This document shows positions 8,341 through 17,209 of a DNA stretch of 64,000 bases, one piece after another; position 1 is the stretch's first letter; each line of letters opens with the position of its first letter. The notes under the pieces are model-generated. The model searched no databases and was not told where the DNA came from. It worked only from the letters and a program-made list of their open reading frames with translations. The DNA lies in contig NZ_JABFCZ010000013.1 of the NCBI RefSeq assembly GCF_014692675.1, forward strand, positions 103,047-167,046, given 5' to 3'. Source of the DNA: Roseibium aggregatum. Its GTDB lineage: Bacteria > Pseudomonadota > Alphaproteobacteria > Rhizobiales > Stappiaceae. The position numbers and the translations under genes were made by a program.

Positions 8341-9476
8341 GCGGGGCAGCCCTGAAGGACAAGCTGACGGCCGGGATCCGCGCCCACGGACCGGTCACGG
8401 TCGCCGACTACATGGCAGCCTGCCTCGCCGACCCGGATGCCGGCTATTACATCACCCGGGACCCGTTCGGGAAAAAAGGCGATTTCACCACGGCCCCCGA
8501 GGTCAGCCAGATGTTCGGCGAGCTGATCGGCGCCTTCTGTCTGCAGGCGTTCAAGGACCTGGGCGCACCCGACAGCTTCCAGCTTGTCGAACTTGGTCCC
8601 GGGCGGGGCACCCTGATGGCGGATCTCCTGCGCATGGCGTCGCTCCGCCCGGAGTTCGTCGAGGCGGCCAGCCTGTCTCTCGTGGAAACCAGCCCGACGC
8701 TCCGCAAGATACAGGCAAAGACGCTGGAAAAGGCGCCGCTCGCGCCCGCGTTCCTTGATCGCTTCGCCGATGTTCCCGACGGACCGCTGATCCTCGTCGC
8801 CAATGAATTCTTCGATGCCCTGCCGATCCATCAGTATGTCCGGACCGCAGACGGCTGGCGGGAACGCATGATCGGCCTGTCGGAGACCGGCGAGCTGTGC
8901 TTCGGCGTCGGCACGGCCCGGCTCGACGACACCGACCTGCCACCGGCAGCGCAAACCGCACCGCACGGAACCATTCTCGAAACCCAGCCCGCGGCCAATG
9001 CAATCGCACAGGAGATCGGGACGCGCCTGGCGCGCCACGGCGGCGCGGCGCTCATCATCGACTACGGCTACCTGAAAACCGCGACCGGCGACACGCTGCA
9101 GGCGCTTTACAAACATACCCATGACGACGTGCTCGCCCATCCGGGCGAGGCCGATCTGACCGCGCATGTGAATTTCGAGGCGCTGGCGCGGGCTGCACGA
9201 GACGGCGGCGCAATACCGTTGCCGCCGCTGGAACAGGGCGAGTTCCTGCTCCGGCTCGGCCTGCTGGAGCGCGCCGGCGCGCTTGGGTCGGGCAAAAGCC
9301 ATAGCGTTCAGGAAACGATCCGCGATGCGGTTGAACGCCTGGCCGCGCCGGACCAGATGGGCACGCTTTTCAAGGTGCTGGCGCTCAGTGGCGACGGACG
9401 TCCACTGGCGCCATTTGACATGCCAGCCGGAAGCCAGCAAGGATTTACCGATATGCGCGGCGGAGAAATTGGATGA
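8337..9476 (+). CDS. SAM-dependent methyltransferase, MidA/NDUFAF7 family
   Basis: A 379-aa protein of the MidA/NDUFAF7 family. Visible marks are the N-terminal DYMAACLADPDAGYY, then DFTTAPEVSQMFGELI, the SAM loop VELGPGRGTLMADLLR (about residue 85) and the acidic ANEFFDALP. The mitochondrial homologue dimethylates an arginine in the NDUFS2 subunit during complex I assembly; the bacterial protein may do the same to NuoD, which is inference. Start and stop overlap lgt and pgeF by 4 nt each, giving a translationally coupled trio. Confidence 0.88.
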   Translation: MSGAALKDKLTAGIRAHGPVTVADYMAACLADPDAGYYITRDPFGKKGDFTTAPEVSQMFGELIGAFCLQAFKDLGAPDSFQLVELGPGRGTLMADLLRMASLRPEFVEAASLSLVETSPTLRKIQAKTLEKAPLAPAFLDRFADVPDGPLILVANEFFDALPIHQYVRTADGWRERMIGLSETGELCFGVGTARLDDTDLPPAAQTAPHGTILETQPAANAIAQEIGTRLARHGGAALIIDYGYLKTATGDTLQALYKHTHDDVLAHPGEADLTAHVNFEALARAARDGGAIPLPPLEQGEFLLRLGLLERAGALGSGKSHSVQETIRDAVERLAAPDQMGTLFKVLALSGDGRPLAPFDMPAGSQQGFTDMRGGEIG

Positions 9477-10240
9477 TCGAGGCTGAGGAACTCAAACAGC
9501 CCGGGGTTCGGCATGGGTTCTTTACCCGCCGGGGCGGCGTTTCCTCCGGAATATATGACAGCCTCAACATCGGCACCGGCTCGCGCGATCATCCCGAACA
9601 GGTCGCGGAGAACCGGGCGCGCGTCGCCCGGCAACTGGGTATCGATCCGTCGCGACTGGCGACCCCCTATCAGATCCATTCCGCTGAAGTGATCACCCTG
9701 AACGCTCCGTTCGACGACAACGCCGACCGCAGGGGCGATGCGCTGGTCACCGACCGGCCAGGCCTTTTGATCGGCGTGGCGACGGCGGACTGTGGCCCTG
9801 TGCTGTTTGCCGACCGGGAAGCCGGTGTCATCGGCGCGGCCCATTCCGGCTGGAAGGGCGCGATCTCCGGCATTCTGGAAAACACCGTCGCGGCCATGGA
9901 AGCGCTTGGCGCCGACCGCAGCCGGATCGCCGCCGTTCTCGGCCCCACGATCTCGCAGGCGGCTTACGAGGTCGGGCCCGAGTTCCGGGAACGCCTTCTG
10001 GAAATGTCACAAGAAAACGAGCGCTATTTCCGCCCGTCCCCGCGCGAGCATCACCACCAGTTCGACCTGCCGGCCTTCATCGTCGACCGGTTGAAGGCGG
10101 CAGGGCTGGAAAACAGCCGAAACCTGGATCTGTGCACCTATGCCGACGAGGAGCGGTTCTTTTCCTACCGGCGCACCACCCATCGCGGCGAACCGGACTA
10201 CGGCCGCCTGATATCGGCCATCGTGCTTGACGGAGACTAG
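9473..10240 (+). CDS. pgeF: Peptidoglycan editing factor PgeF (YfiH/LACC1 family)
   Basis: A 255-aa multicopper-polyphenol-oxidase-fold protein. The conserved Zn/active-site set is present: His69 in YQIHSAEV, Cys107 in ATADCGPVLF and His124 in GAAHSGWKGA. In E. coli YfiH removes L-Ser-containing errors from peptidoglycan precursors; the family relative LACC1 acts on purine nucleosides, so a nucleoside activity is a real alternative. Its ATG overlaps the MidA stop by 4 nt, and the next gene starts 2 nt after its own stop. Confidence 0.9.
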   Translation: MIEAEELKQPGVRHGFFTRRGGVSSGIYDSLNIGTGSRDHPEQVAENRARVARQLGIDPSRLATPYQIHSAEVITLNAPFDDNADRRGDALVTDRPGLLIGVATADCGPVLFADREAGVIGAAHSGWKGAISGILENTVAAMEALGADRSRIAAVLGPTISQAAYEVGPEFRERLLEMSQENERYFRPSPREHHHQFDLPAFIVDRLKAAGLENSRNLDLCTYADEERFFSYRRTTHRGEPDYGRLISAIVLDGD

Positions 10241-10242
10241 CC

Positions 10243-11400
10243 ATGGCGCTGCATTTTACCCAGGAGGAATTCGACGCCCGGTTCGAGCGCCTGAAGCAGC
10301 GCATGAGCGAGGAAAAGCTCGACGCCATTCTGCTGTTCGCCCAGGAAAGCATGTATTGGCTGACCGGCTACGACACCTTCGGCTTCTGCTTCTTCCAGTG
10401 TCTTGTGGTCACCGCTGACGGCAGGATGGTGCTTTTGACCCGCTCTGCGGACCAGCGCCAGGCGCGCCATACCTCCAACATCTCCGACATCCGGATCTGG
10501 ATCGACCTGCCCGATGCCAGCCCGGTCGGCCAGTTGAAGGATCTCCTGTTCGACATGGACCTTCTGGGTGCGAAGATCGGCATCGAATACGACACCCATG
10601 GCATGACGGGAAAGATCGGGATCGAGATCAACGCCCAGCTCAACAGCTTCGCCGACTTGAGCGACGGGTCCCGCATCGTTCGAAGGCTCAGGGCCGTGAA
10701 GAGCCCTGCGGAAATCGCCTACGTCCGCCAGGCAGCCTCTCTCGCCGACAAGGCCTATCACGCCGCCATGGATGAAATCCGCCCCGGAGCGGACGAAGGC
10801 CGGATCCTTGCAGCCATGCAGGGTGTGATCCTTGAAGGCGGCGGCGACTATGCGGGCAACGAATTCATCATCGGATCCGGCAAGGACGCCCTTTTATGCC
10901 GCTACAAGAGCGGCCGCCGCACGCTGGACGAAAACGATCAGATCACCCTGGAATGGGCCGGGGTCTGCCGCCATTACCATGCGGCGCTGATGCGCACCGT
11001 TGTCGTCGGCAGACCGACGGCGCGCCATGAGGAAATGTATCAGGCCGCCCGCGATGCGCTCAGCGCAGTCGAGGAAAAGCTCCGGCCCGGCTTCACCTTC
11101 GGCGATATTTTCGAAGCCCATGCCGCAGCCGTCGACGCGCATGACATGATGGCCCACCGGTTGAACACCTGTGGCTATTCCCTGGGCGCCCGCTTCACAC
11201 CGAGCTGGATGGACCCGCCCATGGCCTACAAGGGCAACCCGGCCGAAGTCCGTCCGAACATGGTGCTTTTCATGCACATGATCCTGATGGATTCGGTCAC
11301 CGAAACCGCCATGACAGTCGGACAGACCTACCTGACCACCGAAGGGCCGCCGGAATGCCTTTCAGCCCTGCCTCTCGACCTTCCGGTCAAGTCGGGCTAA
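10243..11400 (+). CDS. M24/creatinase-fold protein lacking canonical metal ligands
   Basis: A 385-aa two-domain protein: an N-terminal creatinase-type domain (about 1-150) and a C-terminal pita-bread domain. Functional metallopeptidases of this family bind two metals through Asp, Asp, His, Glu, Glu. Here the first Asp position is Glu (TLEWAGVCRHYH) and the second, in the usual SDxTR motif, is Ala (HAALMRT). The usual GHGIG region reads CGYSLGARFTPSWMDPP, more like creatinase and ectoine hydrolase (DoeA-like), which use metal-free or altered sites. I therefore do not call it Xaa-Pro aminopeptidase, the label automatic pipelines would probably give. It starts 2 nt after pgeF, so it is co-transcribed with it. 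Confidence 0.75.
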   Translation: MALHFTQEEFDARFERLKQRMSEEKLDAILLFAQESMYWLTGYDTFGFCFFQCLVVTADGRMVLLTRSADQRQARHTSNISDIRIWIDLPDASPVGQLKDLLFDMDLLGAKIGIEYDTHGMTGKIGIEINAQLNSFADLSDGSRIVRRLRAVKSPAEIAYVRQAASLADKAYHAAMDEIRPGADEGRILAAMQGVILEGGGDYAGNEFIIGSGKDALLCRYKSGRRTLDENDQITLEWAGVCRHYHAALMRTVVVGRPTARHEEMYQAARDALSAVEEKLRPGFTFGDIFEAHAAAVDAHDMMAHRLNTCGYSLGARFTPSWMDPPMAYKGNPAEVRPNMVLFMHMILMDSVTETAMTVGQTYLTTEGPPECLSALPLDLPVKSG

Positions 11401-11476
11401 ATCTGCCGGTACAGCCAGATTCGACTGACCCGAAACTTGCACCCGAAAGCCATCGAACAGCCCGCGAGCTACGAAC

Positions 11477-11998
11477 GTGCCAATGACCCTGCCTTCCGCT
11501 GCTGGCCTTCGCCGGTTTCTCGCCATCCTGAGTGTTCTGACCCTTGCCGCATGTCAGGGCCTGCCGGAACCTCCCGCGCCGCTCGGCTCGCCATCCCCGA
11601 ACCAGGCGCCTCCGGCGCCGCCTCCCGCGACCCCGTCGGAAGCCACCTTTGCCTTCGAGCCCTTTACAGGTGCGCCGGGAAATCTCGCCGACGATCTGTC
11701 CCGCTATATCGGCATTGAAGCGCAGAAGCAGGGCCTGATCCTCGTGCGCCGGGTCGGCGCTGCATCGAACTACCGGGTCAAGGGATACCTGTCGGCCACC
11801 GGCGAGCCCTCCTCGGCAACCGTGTTTTACGTCTTCGACATCGTCGATCCCGCTGGAACACGCCTGAAGCGTATCTCCGGCAGCGAAACGGTCGGCGGGA
11901 CCAAGGGGGATCCATGGCAGGCCATCGATTCGGCGACACTGGAAAGAATAGCCAACCGTTCGGTGGTGGAAATTGTCGCCTGGCTCAACCGCCGGTGA
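11477..11998 (+). CDS. Outer-membrane-type lipoprotein of unknown function
   Basis: A 173-aa predicted lipoprotein. The signal peptide ends in the lipobox LAAC with acylated Cys26, followed by Gln, which favours outer-membrane sorting. Residues 30-52 are a Pro/Ala/Ser linker (PAPLGSPSPNQAPPAPPP). The rest is a compact domain with YRVKGYLSATG and VFYVFDIVDPAG strands. I do not recognise a named family. It lies 76 nt after the M24 gene and four genes after lgt, the enzyme that would lipidate it. Two Met starts (11477, 11483) are possible. Confidence 0.75.
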   Translation: MPMTLPSAAGLRRFLAILSVLTLAACQGLPEPPAPLGSPSPNQAPPAPPPATPSEATFAFEPFTGAPGNLADDLSRYIGIEAQKQGLILVRRVGAASNYRVKGYLSATGEPSSATVFYVFDIVDPAGTRLKRISGSETVGGTKGDPWQAIDSATLERIANRSVVEIVAWLNRR

Positions 11999-12221
11999 CC
12001 GATTTGCCGGCGCAATTTCATCCTTTATGAAAGAATTTTGCAAAAAGGGATGAAAACACCGCGCTCGTGCGGTTGTCGGATGCAAAAGCGGTTGCTAAAA
12101 CGCCGCCGCCTGCTAAGGGCTGGCCAGCGCGGCTTGGACGCGCGGCACGATGTGAACCAGGACCGTACCGGGATATAGGGCCAGACCCCGCCCGGCGTCG
12201 CACCAGAAGGACTTGCGGCTT

Positions 12222-13154
12222 ATGAAAATCGTCGCGGGCAATTCCAACCGAGCCCTTGCGGAAGAGATTTCCAAATATCTGGACGTGCCCCTGGCCTCCT
12301 GCCAGGTCCGGCGCTTCGCCGACCAGGAAATCTTCGTCGAAATTCAGGAAAATGTGCGCGGCGAGGATGTTTTCGTCATCCAGCCGACCAGCTACCCCGC
12401 AAACGACCACCTGATGGAACTGCTCATCATCATCGATGCGCTGCGCCGGTCGTCGGCCCGCCGGATCACGGCCGTCATTCCCTATTTCGGCTATGCCCGC
12501 CAGGACCGCCGCGCTTCAGGCCGCACGCCGATCTCGGCCAAACTGGTCGCCAACCTGATCACCGAAGCCGGCGCCGACCGCGTCCTGACGCTCGATCTTC
12601 ACGCCGGTCAGATCCAGGGTTTCTTCGACATTCCCACCGACAACCTGTTCGCCGCGCCGGTCATGACCCGCGACATCAAGGAGCGCTACGCGACCGACAA
12701 CGTCATGGTCGTCTCCCCGGATGTCGGCGGCGTGGTCCGCGCCCGGGCGCTGGCAAAGCGCATCGAGGCGCCGCTGTCCATCGTCGACAAGCGCCGTGAC
12801 AAGCCCGGAGAGTCCGAGGTGATGAACATCATCGGCGACGTCGACGGCTACGACTGTATCCTCGTCGATGACATCGTCGACAGTGGCGGCACCCTGTGCA
12901 ACGCCGCCGAGGCGCTATTGAAGGACGGCGCGAAGTCGGTGACCGCCTATATCACCCACGGCGTCCTGTCCGGCGGCGCGGTCGCCCGCGTGACCTCCTC
13001 CAAGCTCAAGGAACTGGTGATCACCAACTCCATCGAACCCACGGCGGCGATCACGGCGGCTGCCAACATCCGCACGATTTCGATCGCACCGCTCATCGGC
13101 GAAGCGATCAACCGGACGGCCCTGGAAAAATCCGTCTCCAGCCTGTTCAGCTGA
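12222..13154 (+). CDS. prs: Ribose-phosphate pyrophosphokinase (PRPP synthetase)
   Basis: A 310-aa class I PRPP synthetase that makes phosphoribosyl pyrophosphate from ribose 5-phosphate and ATP for nucleotide, His and Trp synthesis. Visible are [16 protein letters not shown], the [13 protein letters not shown] flexible segment, [11 protein letters not shown], the [15 protein letters not shown] signature and the PRPP loop [13 protein letters not shown]. The start is ATG 12222 (AAGGA 12 nt upstream, standard 310-aa length); a TTG at 12213 would add three residues. A strong terminator follows at 13176. Apt, which consumes PRPP, is encoded 21 kb away. Confidence 0.95.
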   Translation: MKIVAGNSNRALAEEISKYLDVPLASCQVRRFADQEIFVEIQENVRGEDVFVIQPTSYPANDHLMELLIIIDALRRSSARRITAVIPYFGYARQDRRASGRTPISAKLVANLITEAGADRVLTLDLHAGQIQGFFDIPTDNLFAAPVMTRDIKERYATDNVMVVSPDVGGVVRARALAKRIEAPLSIVDKRRDKPGESEVMNIIGDVDGYDCILVDDIVDSGGTLCNAAEALLKDGAKSVTAYITHGVLSGGAVARVTSSKLKELVITNSIEPTAAITAAANIRTISIAPLIGEAINRTALEKSVSSLFS

Positions 13155-13175
13155 TAAGAATTCGAACGCTCATAA

Positions 13176-13205
13176 AAAAAGCCGGCCCTCGAGGCCGGCT
13201 TTTTG
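13176..13205. terminator. Strong bidirectional intrinsic terminator
   Basis: A perfect 8-bp stem (13180-13187 with 13193-13200, 5-nt loop) is flanked by seven A on the left and five T on the right. It sits between the convergent prs and chemoreceptor genes and can end both. Confidence 0.9.
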
Positions 13206-13223
13206 CGTTTCCGCTTCTTTCGG

Positions 13224-15350
13224 TCAGGCTGCCGCAACCGCGGCCAAGAACCTGTCGACGGTCCGGCGCAGCTCTCCGGTCCGGTCACTTACGCTTGCGG
13301 AAGCTTCCAGAACCTTCGAGGCCGACTCGCTGGTATCGCGGACCTTGTCGGAGATATTGACCATCGTCTCTGCCACATGCAGCGTGCCGGACGCAGCTTC
13401 CTGGACGTTGGAGGAAATCTCGCCGGTCGCAGCGCCTTGCTGTTCGACGGCCGATGCAATCGTCGTGGTGTAGGAGTTCACCTCGCCCATGGTGTCGGTT
13501 ATCCCCTGGATCGCCACGACCGCTTCCCGGGTTGCATCCTGCACCTCGTTGATCTGGGTGCTGATTTCCTCGGTCGCCTTGGCGGTCTGGGTCGCCAGCT
13601 CCTTCACTTCCGATGCCACCACGGCGAAGCCCTTCCCGGCCTCGCCGGCCCGGGCCGCCTCGATCGTCGCATTGAGCGCAAGCAGGTTGGTCTGTTCGGC
13701 AATGTCTGAAATCAGTTTGACCACATCGCCGATCCGCTGGGCTGCTTCCGCAAGACCGCCGATCTTGTCGTTGGTCTGCGCGGCATTTTCAACCGCCTTG
13801 CCGACAATACCGGTGGTGCTTTCGACCTGCCGGCTGATCTCCTGAATGGAGGCCGCCAGTTCCTCCGCCGCCGAGGCAACGGTCTGAACGTTGTTGGAGG
13901 CCTGCTCGGACGCGGAAGACGCTCCGGCCGCTTCGCCGGCGGTCGCATCCGCAATTTCGTTGAGGCCTTCGGCGACGTTGCGCATCTCTTCGGAATTGCT
14001 TGAAACCGCATCCAGCATGTCCGCCACTTCCGAACGGAAGCCGTCGATCAGGGCCCGAACCTCTTCGGCCTGCCGCTCGCGCGCCTCGCTGGTCGATCGC
14101 TGATCGGCCTCCAGCTGGGCCCGTTCAATGGCGTTGTTGCGGAACACGACGACCGTCTTGGCCATGTCGTCGATTTCATCGTTGGATGTCTGGCTCGGCA
14201 CCTCGGCATCCGTGTTACCGTCGGCAAGCTGCATCATCGTGTCGGACAGGAGCCGGATCCGGCCGCTGAGGTTTCGTGAGAAATAGACGCCGACGGCAGC
14301 GGCAATCAGGGCACTCAGGGCGGCAATGCCCAGGATCCAGTTCCTGAGGCTGGCCAGCGGCGCCTGCACTTCCGCCACATCCTGGACCACGACAACGGCG
14401 AAGGGCTTGTTCAGATAGTCAAACGGAATGATGGCCGCATCGACTTCACGTCCGTCGAAGTCATAGAGCTCCTTGAACTCCGGCTTGCCGCCGAGCGCGG
14501 AGAGCACCTCGTCCCGCTTCAGGACATCGCTCATCAGTTCCGAAGCGTCGGCGGTCCGCAGGCTGTCGTTCTGCACGATGCCTTCACCGTTGATGAAATA
14601 GACATTCCCGGTTTCCCCGAGGCCTGCATATTTGCCCAGCGTGGCACTGATATTGTCGGTCGGCACCTGATAGACGAGGACGCCGAGCTTTTTCGAACCG
14701 ATCCCGATCGGAGTGGCCATGAAACCGGCAGGTTCGCCGTTGTGCGCCTGATAGGGCTCGAGATCGTAAAGGACTGCAGTGCCGGTATCGGCGGCCATTG
14801 CGTCTTCGAAAGCCTTCGCGAGATTGGTGTCCTTCCACTCTGCGGAGCGAAGGTCGGCGGCAAAATCGCCGAGCTTGTTGACCGTATAGACGACATTGCC
14901 TTCAGGATCGATCAGCATCAGATCCTCATAGCCGTTGTCGGCGATGTAGCGTCGAAGCAGCGGGTGGAATTTCGCGTGCGAACGGTCGTAGGGCTTGCGC
15001 CCCGCCTTCACCAGTTCGGCCCGCTCGTTTTCCGGATGGGGATTGTCCGTCACATAGGTCTTCAGGACCCGTGCGGTTGCCTCGTCGCCGTATTTCGCCC
15101 AGCCTGCTTCGAAATCGGCAATAGCGGCGCGAATGGTCTGCCCTTCGGCGTTGGACAGAATGCCCGCACGAACCGTTGCCAATTCGTCGATCAGGGAATC
15201 CTTCCGGCTTTCGGCGACGGCCATCAAGCGCTCCTTGGCCAGAGCGTTGACGCTGTTTGCACCCGACAGGTAACTGGCAATACCAACGCCGGCCGAACAC
15301 AGGAGCGCAATACCGACAATGACCGACGGCAGTTTCGTAGATACCCTCAC
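13224..15350 (-). CDS. Methyl-accepting chemotaxis protein with large periplasmic Cache sensor
   Basis: A 708-aa chemoreceptor. TM1 is about residues 9-29. A roughly 300-residue periplasmic region follows, with dCache-like features ([21 protein letters not shown] split, then [15 protein letters not shown]). TM2 is about 335-355, then HAMP (about 356-410) and the signalling domain with its tip [19 protein letters not shown]. No C-terminal CheR-binding pentapeptide is seen; it ends RFLAAVAAA. It lies 64 nt downstream of a free Cache lipoprotein gene on the same strand, which suggests that the lipoprotein works with it. It converges on prs through a shared terminator. Confidence 0.92.
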   Translation of the reverse strand: MRVSTKLPSVIVGIALLCSAGVGIASYLSGANSVNALAKERLMAVAESRKDSLIDELATVRAGILSNAEGQTIRAAIADFEAGWAKYGDEATARVLKTYVTDNPHPENERAELVKAGRKPYDRSHAKFHPLLRRYIADNGYEDLMLIDPEGNVVYTVNKLGDFAADLRSAEWKDTNLAKAFEDAMAADTGTAVLYDLEPYQAHNGEPAGFMATPIGIGSKKLGVLVYQVPTDNISATLGKYAGLGETGNVYFINGEGIVQNDSLRTADASELMSDVLKRDEVLSALGGKPEFKELYDFDGREVDAAIIPFDYLNKPFAVVVVQDVAEVQAPLASLRNWILGIAALSALIAAAVGVYFSRNLSGRIRLLSDTMMQLADGNTDAEVPSQTSNDEIDDMAKTVVVFRNNAIERAQLEADQRSTSEARERQAEEVRALIDGFRSEVADMLDAVSSNSEEMRNVAEGLNEIADATAGEAAGASSASEQASNNVQTVASAAEELAASIQEISRQVESTTGIVGKAVENAAQTNDKIGGLAEAAQRIGDVVKLISDIAEQTNLLALNATIEAARAGEAGKGFAVVASEVKELATQTAKATEEISTQINEVQDATREAVVAIQGITDTMGEVNSYTTTIASAVEQQGAATGEISSNVQEAASGTLHVAETMVNISDKVRDTSESASKVLEASASVSDRTGELRRTVDRFLAAVAAA

Positions 15351-15380
15351 CTCAAAGCTCCCCTTAATATTTCTTGGCCA

Positions 15381-15406
15381 ATGAAGGGCGCCGAAGCGCC
15401 CTTCAT
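15381..15406 (-). other. Intercistronic hairpin with C(UUCG)G tetraloop
   Basis: A perfect 11-bp stem (15381-15391 with 15396-15406) has a four-base loop. Read on the minus strand, the direction of transcription, the loop is TTCG closed by C and G, the extra-stable C(UUCG)G tetraloop. No T tract follows the stem (TGGCCAAGAA), and T6 precedes it. It therefore looks like an RNA stabiliser or processing barrier protecting the 3' end of the lipoprotein message more than a full terminator. Confidence 0.7.
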
Positions 15407-15414
15407 CAAAAAAG

Positions 15415-15984
15415 TCAGAGTTCGTCGACGTTCACGCCGAAGGTGACCGCGCCGATCGTCTCGCCCGAGGCAGGGTCGGTTACCGAAACGCTGACCTGGC
15501 TCTGCAGCATCTGCGTGCTTTCATCCTGTTCGAGGTCGCCGACATGAACCGCGCCCTTGCCCTTGAGGAAGGTTTCCTTCCACTTGGCCTCGTCGCCCTG
15601 CCAGTAGTCGGAGGTCACGTCGCTCTGTCCGACGTTCAGGCCCTTCGCGTCCATGACGAAGATTTCGGTGAAGAGGCCATCGCTGGCGCCCTGGGCATCG
15701 GCCAGATAGGCGGAAAGGTCGTTTTCAAGGACCTTGTCGATCATCGGCTGGTCGGCGGCATCCGCCTCCGCGCGCCATTGCTTGTCGAGCTCGTCGATCT
15801 TGGCCTGATCATAACCGGCCGTCTGTTCGTTCTGGGCCTTCACGGCGGAAACGACTTCGCTGGAACCTGCGATTTCCGCGATTTTTCCGGAAGCCAGGGC
15901 CGTCAACTCATTCTGGAATTCGTTGGCTGCAACCGAGCTGCAACCGATCAGGACTGCCAGAACTGCACTAGTAAGTAATTTCAT
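15415..15984 (-). CDS. Free-standing Cache/PDC-domain lipoprotein
   Basis: A 189-aa exported protein. The signal peptide contains a lipobox-like LIGC with Cys15 (Ser at +2), so it is probably a lipoprotein; cleavage by signal peptidase I after AANA-type sequence is the alternative. The mature part is almost entirely one PDC/Cache sensor fold: a long N-terminal helix region, then [28 protein letters not shown] and the closing [21 protein letters not shown]. It has no transmembrane or signalling domain of its own. GGGAG lies 7 nt before the ATG. The next gene is a chemoreceptor, so it may present a ligand to that receptor. Confidence 0.8.
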   Translation of the reverse strand: MKLLTSAVLAVLIGCSSVAANEFQNELTALASGKIAEIAGSSEVVSAVKAQNEQTAGYDQAKIDELDKQWRAEADAADQPMIDKVLENDLSAYLADAQGASDGLFTEIFVMDAKGLNVGQSDVTSDYWQGDEAKWKETFLKGKGAVHVGDLEQDESTQMLQSQVSVSVTDPASGETIGAVTFGVNVDEL

Positions 15985-16460
15985 CAGTATCTCCCATTTC
16001 TCTTCTATGGATCAGTAGAAGATGAATAGTTTAAAAAAGTTATAATCATAACTATTACCTAGGGTTGTATAAGTTATAATATACACATGCTGTAATTTTT
16101 GTTTACAACCTGCTAATTCATACAAATAAAAACGATGAATGAATTCCACGCCTTCGCGGAAAGGCCTGCTCTTTCCTGAAAAACGCATGATGACAAATAC
16201 TTGCCGCACAGCATCATTTCATTGCTGCAGCGCCAAAAGCCGCGCAGACATCCCATTCCGGCTGAATTTCCGGACAGGAGGACCAGGCGCAGAAACAAGC
16301 TTCCGGCTTGCGCAACAGGCGCCTTTCCGCTATAGCACCCCCGCGCCTGCACCCCTGGAGGAGGCGCTTACGGGCCGATTCCGGTGCGCGGCGCATTGAT
16401 CGCAAGATGAATGCGCAGTGGATCGCCGGCCCATTTCAAAACATCCGAAGGAGTTTTGCC
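15985..16460. promoter_or_regulatory. AT-rich divergent intergenic region (476 nt) with repeats
   Basis: No convincing gene is present. Bases 16012-16135 are far more AT-rich than anything else in the window. AGTTATAAT occurs at 16038-16046 and again at 16072-16080, and the first copy is half of the dyad AGTTAT-AATC-ATAACT (16038-16053). These lie 54-96 nt upstream of the Cache lipoprotein ATG on its promoter side. On the minus strand TTGTAA is followed after about 19 nt by TATATT, a possible promoter. The remaining 300 nt up to rplY have normal GC; GAAGGAG at 16447 is the rplY ribosome site. Confidence 0.45.
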
Positions 16461-17090
16461 ATGGCTGCCAGCTATGAGCTGAAGGCGTCGGCACGGGAAC
16501 GGGTGGGCAAGGGGGCCGCTCGGTCACTGCGTCGCGAAGGCCTTCTCCCTGCCGTTATCTACGGTGACAAGAAACCTGCCCTGCCGATCACCATTCCGGT
16601 GAAGGAAACCACGCTGACCCTGCACAAAGGCGGTTTCCTGACCCATCTCGGCACCATTGATGTCGAAGGCGAAAAGCATCAGGTCATCGCCAAGGACTAT
16701 CAGCTGCACCCGGTTCGCGATGAACTGCTGCACGTTGATTTCCTGCGCGTTTCCAAGAATGCGGTGCTGACGATCGACGTTCCGGTTCACTTCCTCAATG
16801 AGGAAACCTGCCCGGGCATCAAGCGCGGCGGCGTTCTGAACATTGTCCGCCACACGGTCGAAATGACCGTTCCGGCAACGGCAATTCCGGAAGCCCTCGA
16901 CCTCGATCTGGCGACCGCCGAACTCGGCGACAGTCTGCACATTTCCGCAGTCAAGCTGCCGGAAGGCTGCCAGCCGACGATCACCGATCGCGATTTCACC
17001 ATCGCGACGATCGCCGCTCCGGCCGGCCTGAAGGAAACGGACGAAGCCGAAGAAGCTGCAGAAGAAGGCGAAGAAGAAGGCGAAGACTAA
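16461..17090 (+). CDS. rplY: Ribosomal protein bL25 (Ctc form)
   Basis: A 209-aa long-form bL25 protein that binds 5S rRNA in the large ribosomal subunit. The N-terminal L25 domain begins [20 protein letters not shown] and contains LPAVIYG. The C-terminal TL5/Ctc beta domain spans about 95-185. The tail is acidic and low in complexity (Glu/Ala/Gly, about 18 residues). The ATG at 16461 is chosen because of GAAGGAG 8 nt upstream and the family N-terminus; the open frame extends back to 16308 without support. A terminator follows, and then pth, a common rplY-pth order. Confidence 0.95.
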   Translation: MAASYELKASARERVGKGAARSLRREGLLPAVIYGDKKPALPITIPVKETTLTLHKGGFLTHLGTIDVEGEKHQVIAKDYQLHPVRDELLHVDFLRVSKNAVLTIDVPVHFLNEETCPGIKRGGVLNIVRHTVEMTVPATAIPEALDLDLATAELGDSLHISAVKLPEGCQPTITDRDFTIATIAAPAGLKETDEAEEAAEEGEEEGED

Positions 17091-17118
17091 GCCTTACTTG
17101 TCGCTTATACGCATTCAG

Positions 17119-17149
17119 AAGGGGACGGTCGGCCGTCCCCTTCTTGTTT
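17119..17149 (+). terminator. Intrinsic terminator between rplY and pth
   Basis: A perfect 10-bp stem (17119-17128 with 17133-17142, TCGG loop) is followed by CTTGTTT. It probably ends or attenuates the rplY transcript before pth. Confidence 0.7.
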
Positions 17150-17209
17150 CCAGGCCCTTTCGCAGGCAGAAATACGCGATACGGATCTGGAATTAGCTGG
17201 GAGCATCTC

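Noticed and set aside
16139..16399. Frames on both strands between the Cache lipoprotein and rplY
   Set aside because: Neither has a ribosome site or a protein-like composition; the sequence is treated as intergenic.
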